From: an uncultured Bacilli bacterium
GTDB lineage: Bacteria > Bacillota_I > Bacilli_A > RF39 > UBA660
Assembly (NCBI GenBank): GCA_934130045.1
Contig: CAKOXI010000020.1
Span: forward strand, 1 to 19,295
Direction: 5' to 3'
DNA length: 19,295 nt
In this document: positions 8,008-16,192 of the stretch, piece after piece
Numbering within the stretch: position 1 is the first letter of the stretch
How the letters are laid out: every line of letters starts with the position of its first letter
Translations under genes and position numbers: made by a program
Notes under the pieces: model-generated
The model's database searches: none
The model's input: the letters and a program-made list of their open reading frames with translations, nothing else
What the model was told of the DNA's origin: nothing

Positions 8008-8036
8008 ATGATATCATTTTTTATTTTTTAATTCAA
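8008..8036 (-). promoter_or_regulatory. Candidate promoter of the pilin gene
   Basis: On the minus strand TTGAAT (8031-8036), 17-base spacer, TATCAT (8008-8013) with an upstream TG (extended -10). It begins directly after the rpmF terminator arm, so the pilin gene is probably its own unit. Confidence 0.5.
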
Positions 8037-8070
8037 GAAAAAAACAACTACTATTCTTCAGTTGTTTTTA
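8037..8070 (-). terminator. Terminator of yceD-rpmF
   Basis: On the minus strand AAAACAACT, a ten-base loop, AGTTGTTTT and further Ts. The upstream arm lies inside the last codons of rpmF. Confidence 0.8.
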
Positions 8071-8233
8071 TTACTTCTTTATTTTTGTATGTTCCACATT
8101 TAGCGCATACTCTATGTGGTCTAACTGGTTCACCACATTTAGGGCATTTTACTGTTGCGTTTTCTACAATTTTGTAATGTGTACGACGTTTTCTTCCACG
8201 TGTTTTACTTACTTTTCTAAATGGTACAGCCAT
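8051..8233 (-). CDS. rpmF: 50S ribosomal protein bL32
   Basis: A small zinc-binding protein of the large ribosomal subunit. The 60 residues begin MAVPFRKVSKTRGRKRRTH, typical of L32, and carry the zinc ribbon CPKCGEPVRPHRVCAKCGTY with the C-x2-C...C-x2-C pattern intact. It is therefore the zinc-dependent form, not the cysteine-less paralogue. It follows yceD with 15 bases between and has a good GAGGTG ribosome site. The yceD-rpmF pair is conserved across bacteria. Its 3' end forms part of the terminator hairpin. Confidence 0.97.
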   Translation of the reverse strand: MAVPFRKVSKTRGRKRRTHYKIVENATVKCPKCGEPVRPHRVCAKCGTYKNKEVIKTTEE

Positions 8234-8248
8234 TTTAACACCTCTTTC

Positions 8249-8728
8249 TTATAATAAGTCTTTCAATTTAGCTAACTCTGGATTTATATTTTTTTCTTCC
8301 TCGGTTACTAATTTCCATCCATCACCTTCTAATTTTTCTCTTGAAGCATCTGGATGAACAACTTTCATGGGAATTTCCATTAATATATTTTCCCATACAA
8401 TTGGCAAAATATCAATAGTATTTTCACATTTTTTTACTTTTTTTTCGATTTCTTCTGAATTTTCTGATAAAATTTCTTCTATATCAATATTAAAAGGATA
8501 ATCAACAGGTTTTAATGTTATAGCACAAGGTAAAATCATTTTTCCTTTTATATTTAACGTTAATTTGTAATCATCAAGACTTGTTTTAGTCAAATTACCT
8601 TTTATTAAAACTGGTTTTAAATCTAGCATATCTGCATTTTTTATATCTAAATCATCAAAAGTAATTTTTTCATCTATTTCTATTATGTTTTCAATTGAAT
8701 TTTTTAGTCTAGTAATATCTATATTCAT
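8249..8728 (-). CDS. yceD: YceD family (DUF177) protein, YlbN-like
   Basis: 159 residues, soluble, no catalytic motif visible. The family is recognised by its place directly before rpmF and by a central beta-rich domain with the conserved cysteine context GKMILPCAITLKPVDYPF. A Trp/Glu-rich region (DILPIVWENILMEIPMKVVHP) and a C-terminal NPELAKLKDLL complete the family pattern. YceD proteins have been linked to ribosomal RNA accumulation and large-subunit biogenesis; the precise role is unsettled. I choose the ATG at 8726-8728 because AAAGGGA lies just before it; an in-frame GTG six codons upstream lies in the ribosome-site region and is not favoured. It is expressed from the promoter at 8752-8780. 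Confidence 0.88.
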   Translation of the reverse strand: MNIDITRLKNSIENIIEIDEKITFDDLDIKNADMLDLKPVLIKGNLTKTSLDDYKLTLNIKGKMILPCAITLKPVDYPFNIDIEEILSENSEEIEKKVKKCENTIDILPIVWENILMEIPMKVVHPDASREKLEGDGWKLVTEEEKNINPELAKLKDLL

Positions 8729-8751
8729 TTTATCCCTTTCTTTCACTAAAT

Positions 8752-8780
8752 ATTATATAATAAAATGATTATGTTATCAA
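8752..8780 (-). promoter_or_regulatory. Promoter of yceD-rpmF
   Basis: On the minus strand TTGATA (8775-8780), 17-base spacer, perfect TATAAT (8752-8757). It is one of the clearest promoters in the window, fitting a ribosomal protein operon. Confidence 0.75.
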
Positions 8781-8808
8781 CTAATTTTAGTTTACATTAA
8801 TATCTTCA

Positions 8809-8837
8809 TTGTAAAATAAAATTTTCTATGTTAATAT
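8809..8837 (+). promoter_or_regulatory. Candidate promoter of tmcAL
   Basis: TTGTAA (8809-8814), 17-base spacer, TAATAT (8832-8837) with extended -10 TG. It is divergent from the yceD promoter. The implied leader is about ten bases and carries the GGTGAT ribosome site at 8843-8848. Confidence 0.45.
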
Positions 8838-8852
8838 TATTATGGTGATTTT

Positions 8853-10031
8853 ATGGAAATAGTTGGTATCATTTGTGAATATAATCCATTTCATAATGGA
8901 CATATATATCATATAAAAAAAATTAAAAAATTATATCCCGAATCTTTAATTATTTTAGTTATGAGTGGAAATTTTTTACAACGTGGTGAAGCTAGTTTAA
9001 TAAATAAATGGGATAAGACAAAAATTGCTTTAAAATTTGGAGTTAATTTAGTTGTAGAATTACCATTTCATTTTGCAACTCAAGCTGCAGACATATTTGC
9101 TAGAGGAGCAATTAAAATATTAAATGAACTTGGTGTTACAAAAATTGTCTTTGGAACAGAATGTAACGATATTTCCTATTTAACCGAAGTTGCTAAATTG
9201 CAACTTTATAATCCCGATTATCAATTAAAAGTAAAAGAATTTCTAGATACAGGTGTTAATTACCCTACTGCGCTTTCTAGGGCTATTAGGTTTTTTAATT
9301 TAAAAAATGTAACTAAACCTAATGATATTTTAGGATTAGCCTACATCAAAGAAATCTTACTTCAAAATCCTAATATAGAACCTGTTTCAATTAAAAGAAC
9401 GACTGACTATCATTCAAAAATATTAAATCATAAAATGGCTAGTGCTACTAGTATTAGAATTGCTTTAGATAATTATATTGATATAACACCATATGTTCCT
9501 AAAATTACACTTAAATATTTAAATAGTGAAATGCGCTTAGAAAAATTTTTTCCTTTACTAAGATATAAAATAATATCAGAAATTGATAGTTTAGATCGAT
9601 ATCAAACTGTTGATGAAGGAATAGAAAATAAAATTAAAAAAGAAATCTATAAATGTATTAATGTACAAGACTTAGTTGAAAGACTAAAATGTAGAAGATA
9701 TACTCAAAATAGAATTCAAAGAATGCTTATTCATATATTATGTGGATTTACAAAAGAGGAAGCTTTAAAATATAGTAATATATATTATATAAGAATTTTA
9801 GGATTTGACATTCCTGGTAGAGAATATTTAAATAAAATTAAAAAAGATTTAAAACTAAAACTTATTAGTAATTATTCTTCTAGTAAGGGAATGTTAGATT
9901 TAGAATATAGAGTAAACGCAATATATGCTAGTGTATTAGATGATACAAAAAAATTTGAATTAACATCATTAGAACTTAAAAGTACACCTATTATAAAAAA
10001 AATAATTGTTGATAATATTAAAGACACCTAA
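8853..10031 (+). CDS. tmcAL: tRNA(Met) cytidine acetate ligase (YlbM family)
   Basis: TmcAL uses acetate and ATP to form N4-acetylcytidine at the wobble base of elongator tRNA-Met, which prevents misreading of isoleucine codons. In 392 residues the N-terminal nucleotidyltransferase domain shows GIICEYNPFHNGHIYHI (5-21, with the HxGH-type ATP motif), MSGNFLQRGEAS, a VVELPFHFATQAADIFARGA stretch and VFGTE. The C-terminal alpha-helical part is less conserved, as usual. In Bacillus subtilis ylbM sits next to ylbN-rpmF; here it is divergent from that pair, a rearranged version of the same neighbourhood. The gene converges on murC, and the two stops overlap by four bases. Length and motifs are normal. 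Confidence 0.95.
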   Translation: MEIVGIICEYNPFHNGHIYHIKKIKKLYPESLIILVMSGNFLQRGEASLINKWDKTKIALKFGVNLVVELPFHFATQAADIFARGAIKILNELGVTKIVFGTECNDISYLTEVAKLQLYNPDYQLKVKEFLDTGVNYPTALSRAIRFFNLKNVTKPNDILGLAYIKEILLQNPNIEPVSIKRTTDYHSKILNHKMASATSIRIALDNYIDITPYVPKITLKYLNSEMRLEKFFPLLRYKIISEIDSLDRYQTVDEGIENKIKKEIYKCINVQDLVERLKCRRYTQNRIQRMLIHILCGFTKEEALKYSNIYYIRILGFDIPGREYLNKIKKDLKLKLISNYSSSKGMLDLEYRVNAIYASVLDDTKKFELTSLELKSTPIIKKIIVDNIKDT

Positions 10032-10051
10032 TTTGATGTCTTTATTTTTTT
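10018..10051 (+). terminator. Terminator of tmcAL
   Basis: Arms AAAGACA (10020-10026) and TGTCTTT (10037-10043) followed by a run of seven Ts. It overlaps the last codons of both tmcAL and the converging murC. The minus strand lacks an equal T run, so termination is best supported for the plus strand. Confidence 0.75.
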
Positions 10052-11338
10052 ATAATTTTCAATTAAATGTGAAATATCAGCACAACTCATAAAACACAAA
10101 ACTGAATCCTCATATTTTAATAACTTTGAAATTGTATCATCTGTTAATAATTCTGCATTTTTTATCTCTTTTATTATAATACTTGAATTAACATTAGGGT
10201 AATCAGCTTGATTTTCCCTATTACATTCTATTGGTGTTATATAAACCTTATCTGCATATCTTAATGATTTAACAAAATCATCCTTTAAAGCAATGGTTCT
10301 AGAATAAGTATTTGGTTTAAAAATAGCTACCAATTTTTTATTAGGATATTTTTGCCTGCAGGAATCAAGTGTTACTTTTATTTCGGTTGGATGATGTGCA
10401 TAATCATCAATTATAACATTATTATCTATTTCTTCTACATTAAATCGTCTTTTAGCATTTTTGAAATTTTTTAAAATTTTGAACACTAAATATGGCTCTA
10501 TTTTTTGTTCGATAGATATTCCTATACAAGCTAAAGCATTTAAAACCATATGATTTCCATATAATGGCAATTCAAAATGTCCATAAAAATTGTTTTTATA
10601 TATACAATCAAAACTAATTCCTTCTATAGTTTTATTTATATTTTGAGCATATATGTCATTGTTCTTATTAAATCCATAATAAATTATTTCTTTATCTGTT
10701 TTAATTTTTCTAATATTTTCATCATCACCACAAGCAAAAATTTTATTAGTTGTTTTATTTAAAAATTCACCAAATGTATTTATAATATCATCTATATCTT
10801 TATAACATTCTGTATGTTCTAGTTCAATATTAGTAATTACTGTATATGTAGGATAATAAGCTAAAAAATTTTTATTATATTCACATGACTCAATAACAAA
10901 TAAATTATTTTTTAAATCAACAAATCCTGTACCATCGCCAATAAAGTAATTGCAGCCAATTGTATTTTTTAACACATTGCTTATAAGAGTTGATGTAGTA
11001 GTTTTTCCATGTGTACCACAAACCGCGATTGTCGTAAATTTTTTAGTAATACTGCCTAATAATTCATTATATTTCTGAAATTTTAAACCAAGATTTTCAC
11101 ATTTTTTAATTTCTTTATGATTTAAGGGAATGGCAGATGATGCTGATACTATAAAATCATTTGTTGGTACATAATCACTATTATTATAGATTTTTATATT
11201 TCTTTTTATTAATCCTTCTTCTGTAAACTTATATTCTTTTTTATCATCATATCCTACTACTTCATTTCCCATATCATATAAAATTTGCGCTAATGTACTC
11301 ATACCAGCACCTTTAATACCTATTAAATAATATTTCAT
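10028..11338 (-). CDS. murC: UDP-N-acetylmuramate--L-alanine ligase
   Basis: MurC attaches L-Ala to UDP-MurNAc, the first step of stem-peptide synthesis, in the cytoplasm. In 436 residues: N-terminal Rossmann-like motif IGIKGAGMSTLA (7-18), P-loop GTHGKTT (108-114), and the metal- and substrate-binding stretches IESCEYNKNFL and TNIELEHTECY. The C-terminal domain has RRFNVEE, IIDDYAHHPTEI and FKPNTYSRT, all diagnostic of MurC rather than Mpl. The start ATG at 11336-11338 follows an AAAGGAGAGA ribosome site. It is a single gene, away from murD and murF, facing tmcAL. No clear promoter could be fixed in the AT-rich upstream DNA. Confidence 0.96.
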   Translation of the reverse strand: MKYYLIGIKGAGMSTLAQILYDMGNEVVGYDDKKEYKFTEEGLIKRNIKIYNNSDYVPTNDFIVSASSAIPLNHKEIKKCENLGLKFQKYNELLGSITKKFTTIAVCGTHGKTTTSTLISNVLKNTIGCNYFIGDGTGFVDLKNNLFVIESCEYNKNFLAYYPTYTVITNIELEHTECYKDIDDIINTFGEFLNKTTNKIFACGDDENIRKIKTDKEIIYYGFNKNNDIYAQNINKTIEGISFDCIYKNNFYGHFELPLYGNHMVLNALACIGISIEQKIEPYLVFKILKNFKNAKRRFNVEEIDNNVIIDDYAHHPTEIKVTLDSCRQKYPNKKLVAIFKPNTYSRTIALKDDFVKSLRYADKVYITPIECNRENQADYPNVNSSIIIKEIKNAELLTDDTISKLLKYEDSVLCFMSCADISHLIENYKKIKTSN

Positions 11339-11848
11339 ACATAATCTCTCCTTTATACAATTTTATAAATAATAATTTAAGTTTTCTATATAAAACATTT
11401 TCTTTAATTAAGTAAAGAAATATATTAATTAATAAACTATAAATCATAACTATTTATTAAAAATTTTTTCAATTTATTTTATTAAAAGAATATAACCAAA
11501 TGATAAGTGATAATTCATTAACCATATAAAATACTAAAGTTTATTTCTCTATTTCAATATATTAAAACATTATCTATAATATATATTAAAAATTTTAAAG
11601 AATATTCTAATATTTCACATAATATAAAACTTTAATTGTTTTATTTTCACATAAGAAAGGTGCAAATAACTATTATCAAGTAATTATATCTTAGTTATTT
11701 ATTAAATGAATTAGCAACTTTTTTATTTACTGATTTTTTTAACATAAGAAGTTCTACTACTTACAACATATAGTATAACATCATTTTAATAAATTTGATA
11801 TCTGTATATAAAAAATTTTTATTTCATATAATTATATGAGGTGTATTA
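11339..11848. other. 510-base AT-rich gene-free region
   Basis: There is no credible coding frame on either strand. It contains a perfect eight-base hairpin TTTCTTTA-ATTAAG-TAAAGAAA near 11399-11420 and a nine-base inverted repeat AAATAACTA (11664-11672) / TAGTTATTT (11692-11700). Weak promoter-like boxes occur but none with two good hexamers at proper spacing. It separates core genes on the left from surface and defence genes on the right, and must hold the promoters of murC and of the gene at 11849. Confidence 0.6.
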
Positions 11849-13711
11849 ATGACAATTATTAATAATAATACAGTAGTTATCTATAATAGTGATGAACTAA
11901 AAAAAGTGCTTGAAGAAGAAAATAATTATACAACTATTTATTTTGGGAATGATATAACTCTTACAACTGGTATTAGTATCTCAAGCAGTAAAACTAGCGT
12001 TATTATAGATGGTGCTTATGATGGCGTACTCCATACATTTACAGATAAAAAAAGTGCTTCAACAAGTGATACAATTATGATTAAATCTCCACTTATTAAA
12101 AATGTTATTGTTCAAAATATGAATGTTACTGGTTATAATTATTATGGTGTTATTTGTGTAACAGAAACTAATTTATATAAAGATACTGTTGTAGAATATA
12201 ATAATGTAACTTACAAGGGACCACAAATAAGTTTCCATCCGTATGGTTTAACAAGATTTATAAATTGTGAAATTACAATAGAAGATAATTATAATGTTGG
12301 TAATGAAGTTGCAGAATGCAATAAAATCGAAATCGGTGGAATAACAAATATAACGCATAAATCCACTGCTAATTCTTCATTCTGGTTTCGTAATTCCGAT
12401 CCTTCATTTACAATTTTAGCTTCATCTACTGTAAATTTTACTAGTGAAAAAAGAGAATTAATATATGGAGTAACCAATTTAACATTTAACATTTTAAAAA
12501 ATGCGAATTTTCACGTTACAGCCTATAATGGATTAAGTTATGGAAATTACGGAACAGGAAATACTACTATTGGAGAAAATGCCCTATTTACATTGAAACA
12601 AACAAATCGTAATGGTGGCTATTCCACTTGGTATAGTTATGGAACTATTAACTTAGCTGAAAATTCAAGTTTGAATATAATTAATAATTATCCTAATATT
12701 TCTTCTAATAATTACAATATCTATTTTTCTGGAGATAATGCCGGACTTATTTTAAACAATCCAAAAAAAGTAGCGTTATATAATAGTAGCGCAAACATAA
12801 TATATTCAAGTAGCACAATTCCCTTTGAATTTAATTTTAACAGATTAAATTTGTTTAATGACGCTATCGATTTACAAAATGAAATTACAAATGATACTCT
12901 ACCTACTTATGCTTGGTATAAAGATAATATTTCTAACATAAAAGGTACTTTTTCTAATTCAAAAACAACTATTACAAGTCATAATTATAGTGAAGAAGAA
13001 TTACGTAATGTTCCTAGTTTAGACAATTTTATTTTTGTAAACAAAAAAATCTTTTCAATAGGCGACTTTCAAATTCATATGAATGCTTTAACTGATAAAG
13101 ATACCCAAATTAAAGGTATTACTGACCCACTTTCTTCAATTTTAATTAAATATAATGATGTCAGTACTGTTGTAATTGCTGATGATAAAGGAGCATTCAC
13201 TTATACATATACAACAGAACTACCAATAGGTACAAATATAACACTTATAGCAAAAAAAATAAATGAACCCATTTATCACACTAAAAGTATTCAAATTGTA
13301 TATAGTGGCGAACTTATTTTAGATAGTGCTTCAAAAGTAGTAAATTTTACATTTGAACCAATAAGTACAAATCCAATTTTATGTCCTAGAAAAAATAATT
13401 TAATAATTACTGTTATTGATTCAAGAGTAGCTAGTTCTAATTGGAAATTATATGCATCAATAGATAGTGATTTAATATCCGATACTGGAGTTACTTTAAA
13501 AGATGCTCTTGTATTTGTAGGTGAAGACTCTATTATAACACCATTATCAAAAACACCAATTCTTGTTTATGAAGGTGAAAGTAATGACGGAAATGTTAAA
13601 ACTACTAATATAATATGGAATCAGGATAAAGGTATTTTATTAAGAATTAATGATACTTTAATAAATGGCATGGAATATAATTCAACAATAAATTGGTACT
13701 TAGAAGAATAA
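11849..13711 (+). CDS. Beta-helix (pectate-lyase-like adhesin) protein with Ig-like and WxL-like domains, no signal peptide
   Basis: 620 residues. The N-terminal two thirds (about 1-390) begin with VVIYNSDELKKVLEE..TTIYFGNDITLTTGISI and carry many short beta strands, Asn/Ser/Thr turns and IIDG. This is the pattern of the pectate-lyase-like adhesive domain found in Gram-positive surface proteins; no lyase active site is evident. An Ig-like module follows (about 405-490; ADDKGAFTYTYTTELPIGTNITLIA). The C-terminal 125 residues resemble a WxL cell-wall-binding domain, with VIDSR and two W-x-L motifs (Trp532-Lys-Leu and Trp616-Tyr-Leu at the end). The protein has no signal peptide: the ATG follows GAGGTG, and an in-frame TGA (11837-11839) blocks any longer start. 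Export is therefore unexplained. A full-length paralogue lies at 14241. Domain naming is by pattern recognition; function (surface adhesion) is inferred. Confidence 0.8.
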   Translation: MTIINNNTVVIYNSDELKKVLEEENNYTTIYFGNDITLTTGISISSSKTSVIIDGAYDGVLHTFTDKKSASTSDTIMIKSPLIKNVIVQNMNVTGYNYYGVICVTETNLYKDTVVEYNNVTYKGPQISFHPYGLTRFINCEITIEDNYNVGNEVAECNKIEIGGITNITHKSTANSSFWFRNSDPSFTILASSTVNFTSEKRELIYGVTNLTFNILKNANFHVTAYNGLSYGNYGTGNTTIGENALFTLKQTNRNGGYSTWYSYGTINLAENSSLNIINNYPNISSNNYNIYFSGDNAGLILNNPKKVALYNSSANIIYSSSTIPFEFNFNRLNLFNDAIDLQNEITNDTLPTYAWYKDNISNIKGTFSNSKTTITSHNYSEEELRNVPSLDNFIFVNKKIFSIGDFQIHMNALTDKDTQIKGITDPLSSILIKYNDVSTVVIADDKGAFTYTYTTELPIGTNITLIAKKINEPIYHTKSIQIVYSGELILDSASKVVNFTFEPISTNPILCPRKNNLIITVIDSRVASSNWKLYASIDSDLISDTGVTLKDALVFVGEDSIITPLSKTPILVYEGESNDGNVKTTNIIWNQDKGILLRINDTLINGMEYNSTINWYLEE

Positions 13712-13734
13712 AAAATCACTTTTGTGATTTTTTT
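13709..13734. terminator. Bidirectional terminator between the first beta-helix gene and the DUF11-like gene
   Basis: AAAAAATCAC-TTTT-GTGATTTTTTT: a nearly perfect hairpin with A and T runs on both sides. It overlaps the final six codons and the TGA stop of the minus-strand gene. Confidence 0.9.
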
Positions 13735-14108
13735 ACTTGAAATGTAATTATTTTTGAAGTTTTATTATCAACATTATTTAAGTATATAGTTAATATATTT
13801 TCTTCCGCATCATAATCATAGTCATCTTCTGTTGCAACAACATTATCGATAATCAAACTATTACTAACAAATTCGACCGTTTTATCCAAAGGATCTGTAA
13901 TATAAGCATTTTCATAATTTCCTTCTGAAGTATTAGTAATTACAATTTTATAAGTTAAATATCCATCTGCCCAATTTATTTTATCGGCACTTTTGGTAAT
14001 AGTAAGACCATTAATCAAATTAAGTACTGAAACTAGTGATGTAGCAGTTTGATTTGCGTCAACATTGTCTAAATCAAATGTTTCTATATCATTTAAGTTT
14101 TTATCCAT
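13716..14108 (-). CDS. Small DUF11-like beta-sandwich protein, no signal peptide
   Basis: 130 residues. After an acidic N-terminus, residues from about 33 on (LTITKSADKINWADGYLTYKIVITNTSEGNYENAYITDPLD...VEFVSNSL) match the DUF11/conserved-repeat type of beta-sandwich. Its hallmarks are a starting TKSAD, a YxIxxTN strand, a DPL turn, and a closing strand IITFQV. Such domains usually occur in tandem in large cell-surface proteins; here there is just one. No signal peptide, anchor or membrane segment is seen. The ribosome site AAGGAGGG is the strongest in the window, pointing to high translation. It lies between the two beta-helix paralogues on the opposite strand, which suggests one functional group, perhaps surface or envelope structure. 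Role unknown. Confidence 0.78.
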   Translation of the reverse strand: MDKNLNDIETFDLDNVDANQTATSLVSVLNLINGLTITKSADKINWADGYLTYKIVITNTSEGNYENAYITDPLDKTVEFVSNSLIIDNVVATEDDYDYDAEENILTIYLNNVDNKTSKIITFQVKKSQK

Positions 14109-14194
14109 AATGCCCTCCTTATAATCATTTTATGAAACCTCACTTATTTTGACCGTGATTTTTTAAATTTCAAATTTTCATTATAAACTAATTA

Positions 14195-14223
14195 TTGGCA
14201 TATTTTACTTTTACATATATTAA
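14195..14223 (+). promoter_or_regulatory. Weak candidate promoter of the second beta-helix gene
   Basis: TTGGCA (14195-14200), 17-base spacer, TATTAA (14218-14223). The implied start falls almost on the ribosome site, which is a point against it; a TATATT at 14216 with a 15-base spacer is an alternative. Confidence 0.3.
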
Positions 14224-14240
14224 AATTAGAGGTGGTTTAT

Positions 14241-16115
14241 ATGGAAATAATAAATAATAAAACAGTTGTAGTTTCTAATAGTAGTGAATTAAAAGAGGCA
14301 TTAGAATATGATAATGGATATACTTATATATATTTAGGTAGTGATATTACCTTAGAAAGTGGTATTAATATAAATGAAAATAAGCAAAATATTACTATAA
14401 ATGGAACATATATGAATAATAAATACACCCTAACTGGTATGAATAGTATAGATGCTTCTGATACAATAGTCGCAAATATGAATAATGGTCAAATACAAGT
14501 TAAAAATATGAATATTATTTATACTAATCCTTATGGCGTTATTTATGTACCACTTGATAAAAATTATTTGAACTTACAAACAATATATGATAATATTACT
14601 TTCAATGGTACACAATTATCTTTTAATCCTTATGGAGTAACAAAAATTAATGACTGTTTAATTACCATAGAAACTAAAAATGAGGTAGAACCTCAAGAAA
14701 TTTGTGAAGCAAATTACGTAATTATAGGAGGAACTACTACCATAACTAGTAGTAGTACAAATAGTTCCCTATTTTATTTTAGAAACGATACAACCAATCC
14801 AACAATAGTATTTTTGTGCCAAAGTAATATAAGTATATCTACTGATACTAAAGAATTTATGAGTGGTACTAATAAACTAAATTTTACTATTTTACACGAT
14901 ACAAGTGTTAATATTATTACGGGTAATGGATTTGGTTCTAATACAATATATGGAGTTAATAATGTTTTAATAGATGAAAGAGCTTTTCTTACCTTTATTG
15001 AAAAAAGTCATCAAAGAATTCCTATGTGGACTATCTATGGATCTTTCACAATGAAAAAGGGGTCAAAATTACATTTAATAAATTCCTATGACAATACACC
15101 AAGTGATAACTATAATATTCACTTTAAGGGAAGCAATTGTAAATTAATTTTGGAAGATCCTGATGAGGTTATAATTTATACCAAAAACGCTAATGTCATA
15201 TATACTAATAATCCATTAGATTACGTAATAAAATGTAAAAGAATTAATATGTGGGTTAATTCTACAACATTAACTAGTGCTGGTGATATCAATAATTTGC
15301 CGGATTATTCCTGGTATAAAGAAGATGATTTAATTGATATAGAAGGTATTATAACATCGACTGCTACAACTATTACAAAATATAATCTAACAGCTAGTGA
15401 TCTTAAAAATTTACCAGGTGTTGGTAACTTTGCATTTCAAAATAGAAAACAATTCTCAATTGGAAATAACATAATAAATGTACACCCTATTAGTTCAACT
15501 ATCAATAAAATAAGTGGTCATACAAACAGTATGGCAGATGTTTTAATAAAATATAATAGTATAACAGAAATTGTTACTGCTGATAGTGGTGGATATTTTG
15601 AATATACAACACCAAGTACAATAGAAAATGACACATCAATTGAAATTACCTCTAATGTTTCTACTAGTTTTATATATGGAACTAGAAAAATAACATCTCC
15701 TTATAATGGTGAATTATCATTAATGGAAGGAACAAAAGTATTCAAATTTTTATTAGCAATCATTTCTGCTGATCCTATTATTTTACCAAGAGATAGAAGT
15801 ATAACACTTAAAGTAGTTGATAGTAGAATAAATAGTTCAAATTTTAAAATTTATGCTTATATAGAAAATCCAGTAAAAAGTCAAAATGGATATATCCTAG
15901 AAGATGCCCTAGTATTTGAAAAACTAGATGATGAAATGATTATTTTAAATGATACACCACAATTAATATTTACTGGTACAGATAACGGTGGTAGTCCAAA
16001 ACGTACAACTATTGAATGGTCTAGAACCAAAGGTCCTCTTTTAGATTTATCTAACAATTTTTTAGAGGCAAATGAGGAATATTTTGCTGAAGTAAAGTTT
16101 GTAATAGAAGAATAA
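14241..16115 (+). CDS. Paralogous beta-helix adhesin-like protein with degenerate WxL-like C-terminus, no signal peptide
   Basis: 624 residues, alignable over its whole length with the protein at 11849. Shared features are the start VVVSNSSELKEALE..IYLGSDITLESGI, INDCLITIET, WYKEDD..IEGIITS, RKQFSIG, the Ig-like module around ADSGGYFEYTTPSTIENDTSIEI, and a C-terminal VVDSR domain. The two W-x-L motifs of the paralogue are replaced by Phe535-Lys-Ile and Phe620-Val-Ile, so wall binding, if it exists, may differ. It has no signal peptide. I choose ATG 14241 behind AGAGGTGG; an in-frame GTG at 14232 lies within that site, and the frame closes at a TAA (14184-14186) without an export signal. Diverged duplication is the simplest explanation for the pair. 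Export route and ligand unknown. Confidence 0.8.
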   Translation: MEIINNKTVVVSNSSELKEALEYDNGYTYIYLGSDITLESGININENKQNITINGTYMNNKYTLTGMNSIDASDTIVANMNNGQIQVKNMNIIYTNPYGVIYVPLDKNYLNLQTIYDNITFNGTQLSFNPYGVTKINDCLITIETKNEVEPQEICEANYVIIGGTTTITSSSTNSSLFYFRNDTTNPTIVFLCQSNISISTDTKEFMSGTNKLNFTILHDTSVNIITGNGFGSNTIYGVNNVLIDERAFLTFIEKSHQRIPMWTIYGSFTMKKGSKLHLINSYDNTPSDNYNIHFKGSNCKLILEDPDEVIIYTKNANVIYTNNPLDYVIKCKRINMWVNSTTLTSAGDINNLPDYSWYKEDDLIDIEGIITSTATTITKYNLTASDLKNLPGVGNFAFQNRKQFSIGNNIINVHPISSTINKISGHTNSMADVLIKYNSITEIVTADSGGYFEYTTPSTIENDTSIEITSNVSTSFIYGTRKITSPYNGELSLMEGTKVFKFLLAIISADPIILPRDRSITLKVVDSRINSSNFKIYAYIENPVKSQNGYILEDALVFEKLDDEMIILNDTPQLIFTGTDNGGSPKRTTIEWSRTKGPLLDLSNNFLEANEEYFAEVKFVIEE

Positions 16116-16166
16116 ATTTATAAATCAAAAATAAAATTAAATATATTTTCAATATAAATTTAATGA

Positions 16167-16172
16167 TATAAT
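16167..16172 (+). promoter_or_regulatory. Extended -10 element of the gene at 16193
   Basis: TGATATAAT (TG one base before a perfect TATAAT) 20 bases before the start codon, followed by GGTGAT. The -35 region is poor. Confidence 0.45.
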
Positions 16173-16192
16173 TTTTATAAGGTGATAATTTT

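Noticed and set aside
11398..11421. Terminator hairpin TTTCTTTA/TAAAGAAA
   Set aside because: The stem is perfect but all A/T except one G-C pair, no T run follows on either strand and no gene ends there; noted only as an inverted repeat.
11849..16115. Recent tandem duplication or mobile element around the two beta-helix genes
   Set aside because: The paralogues are clearly diverged, with no long identical DNA, no flanking repeats and no transposase. An old duplication is the simpler view.
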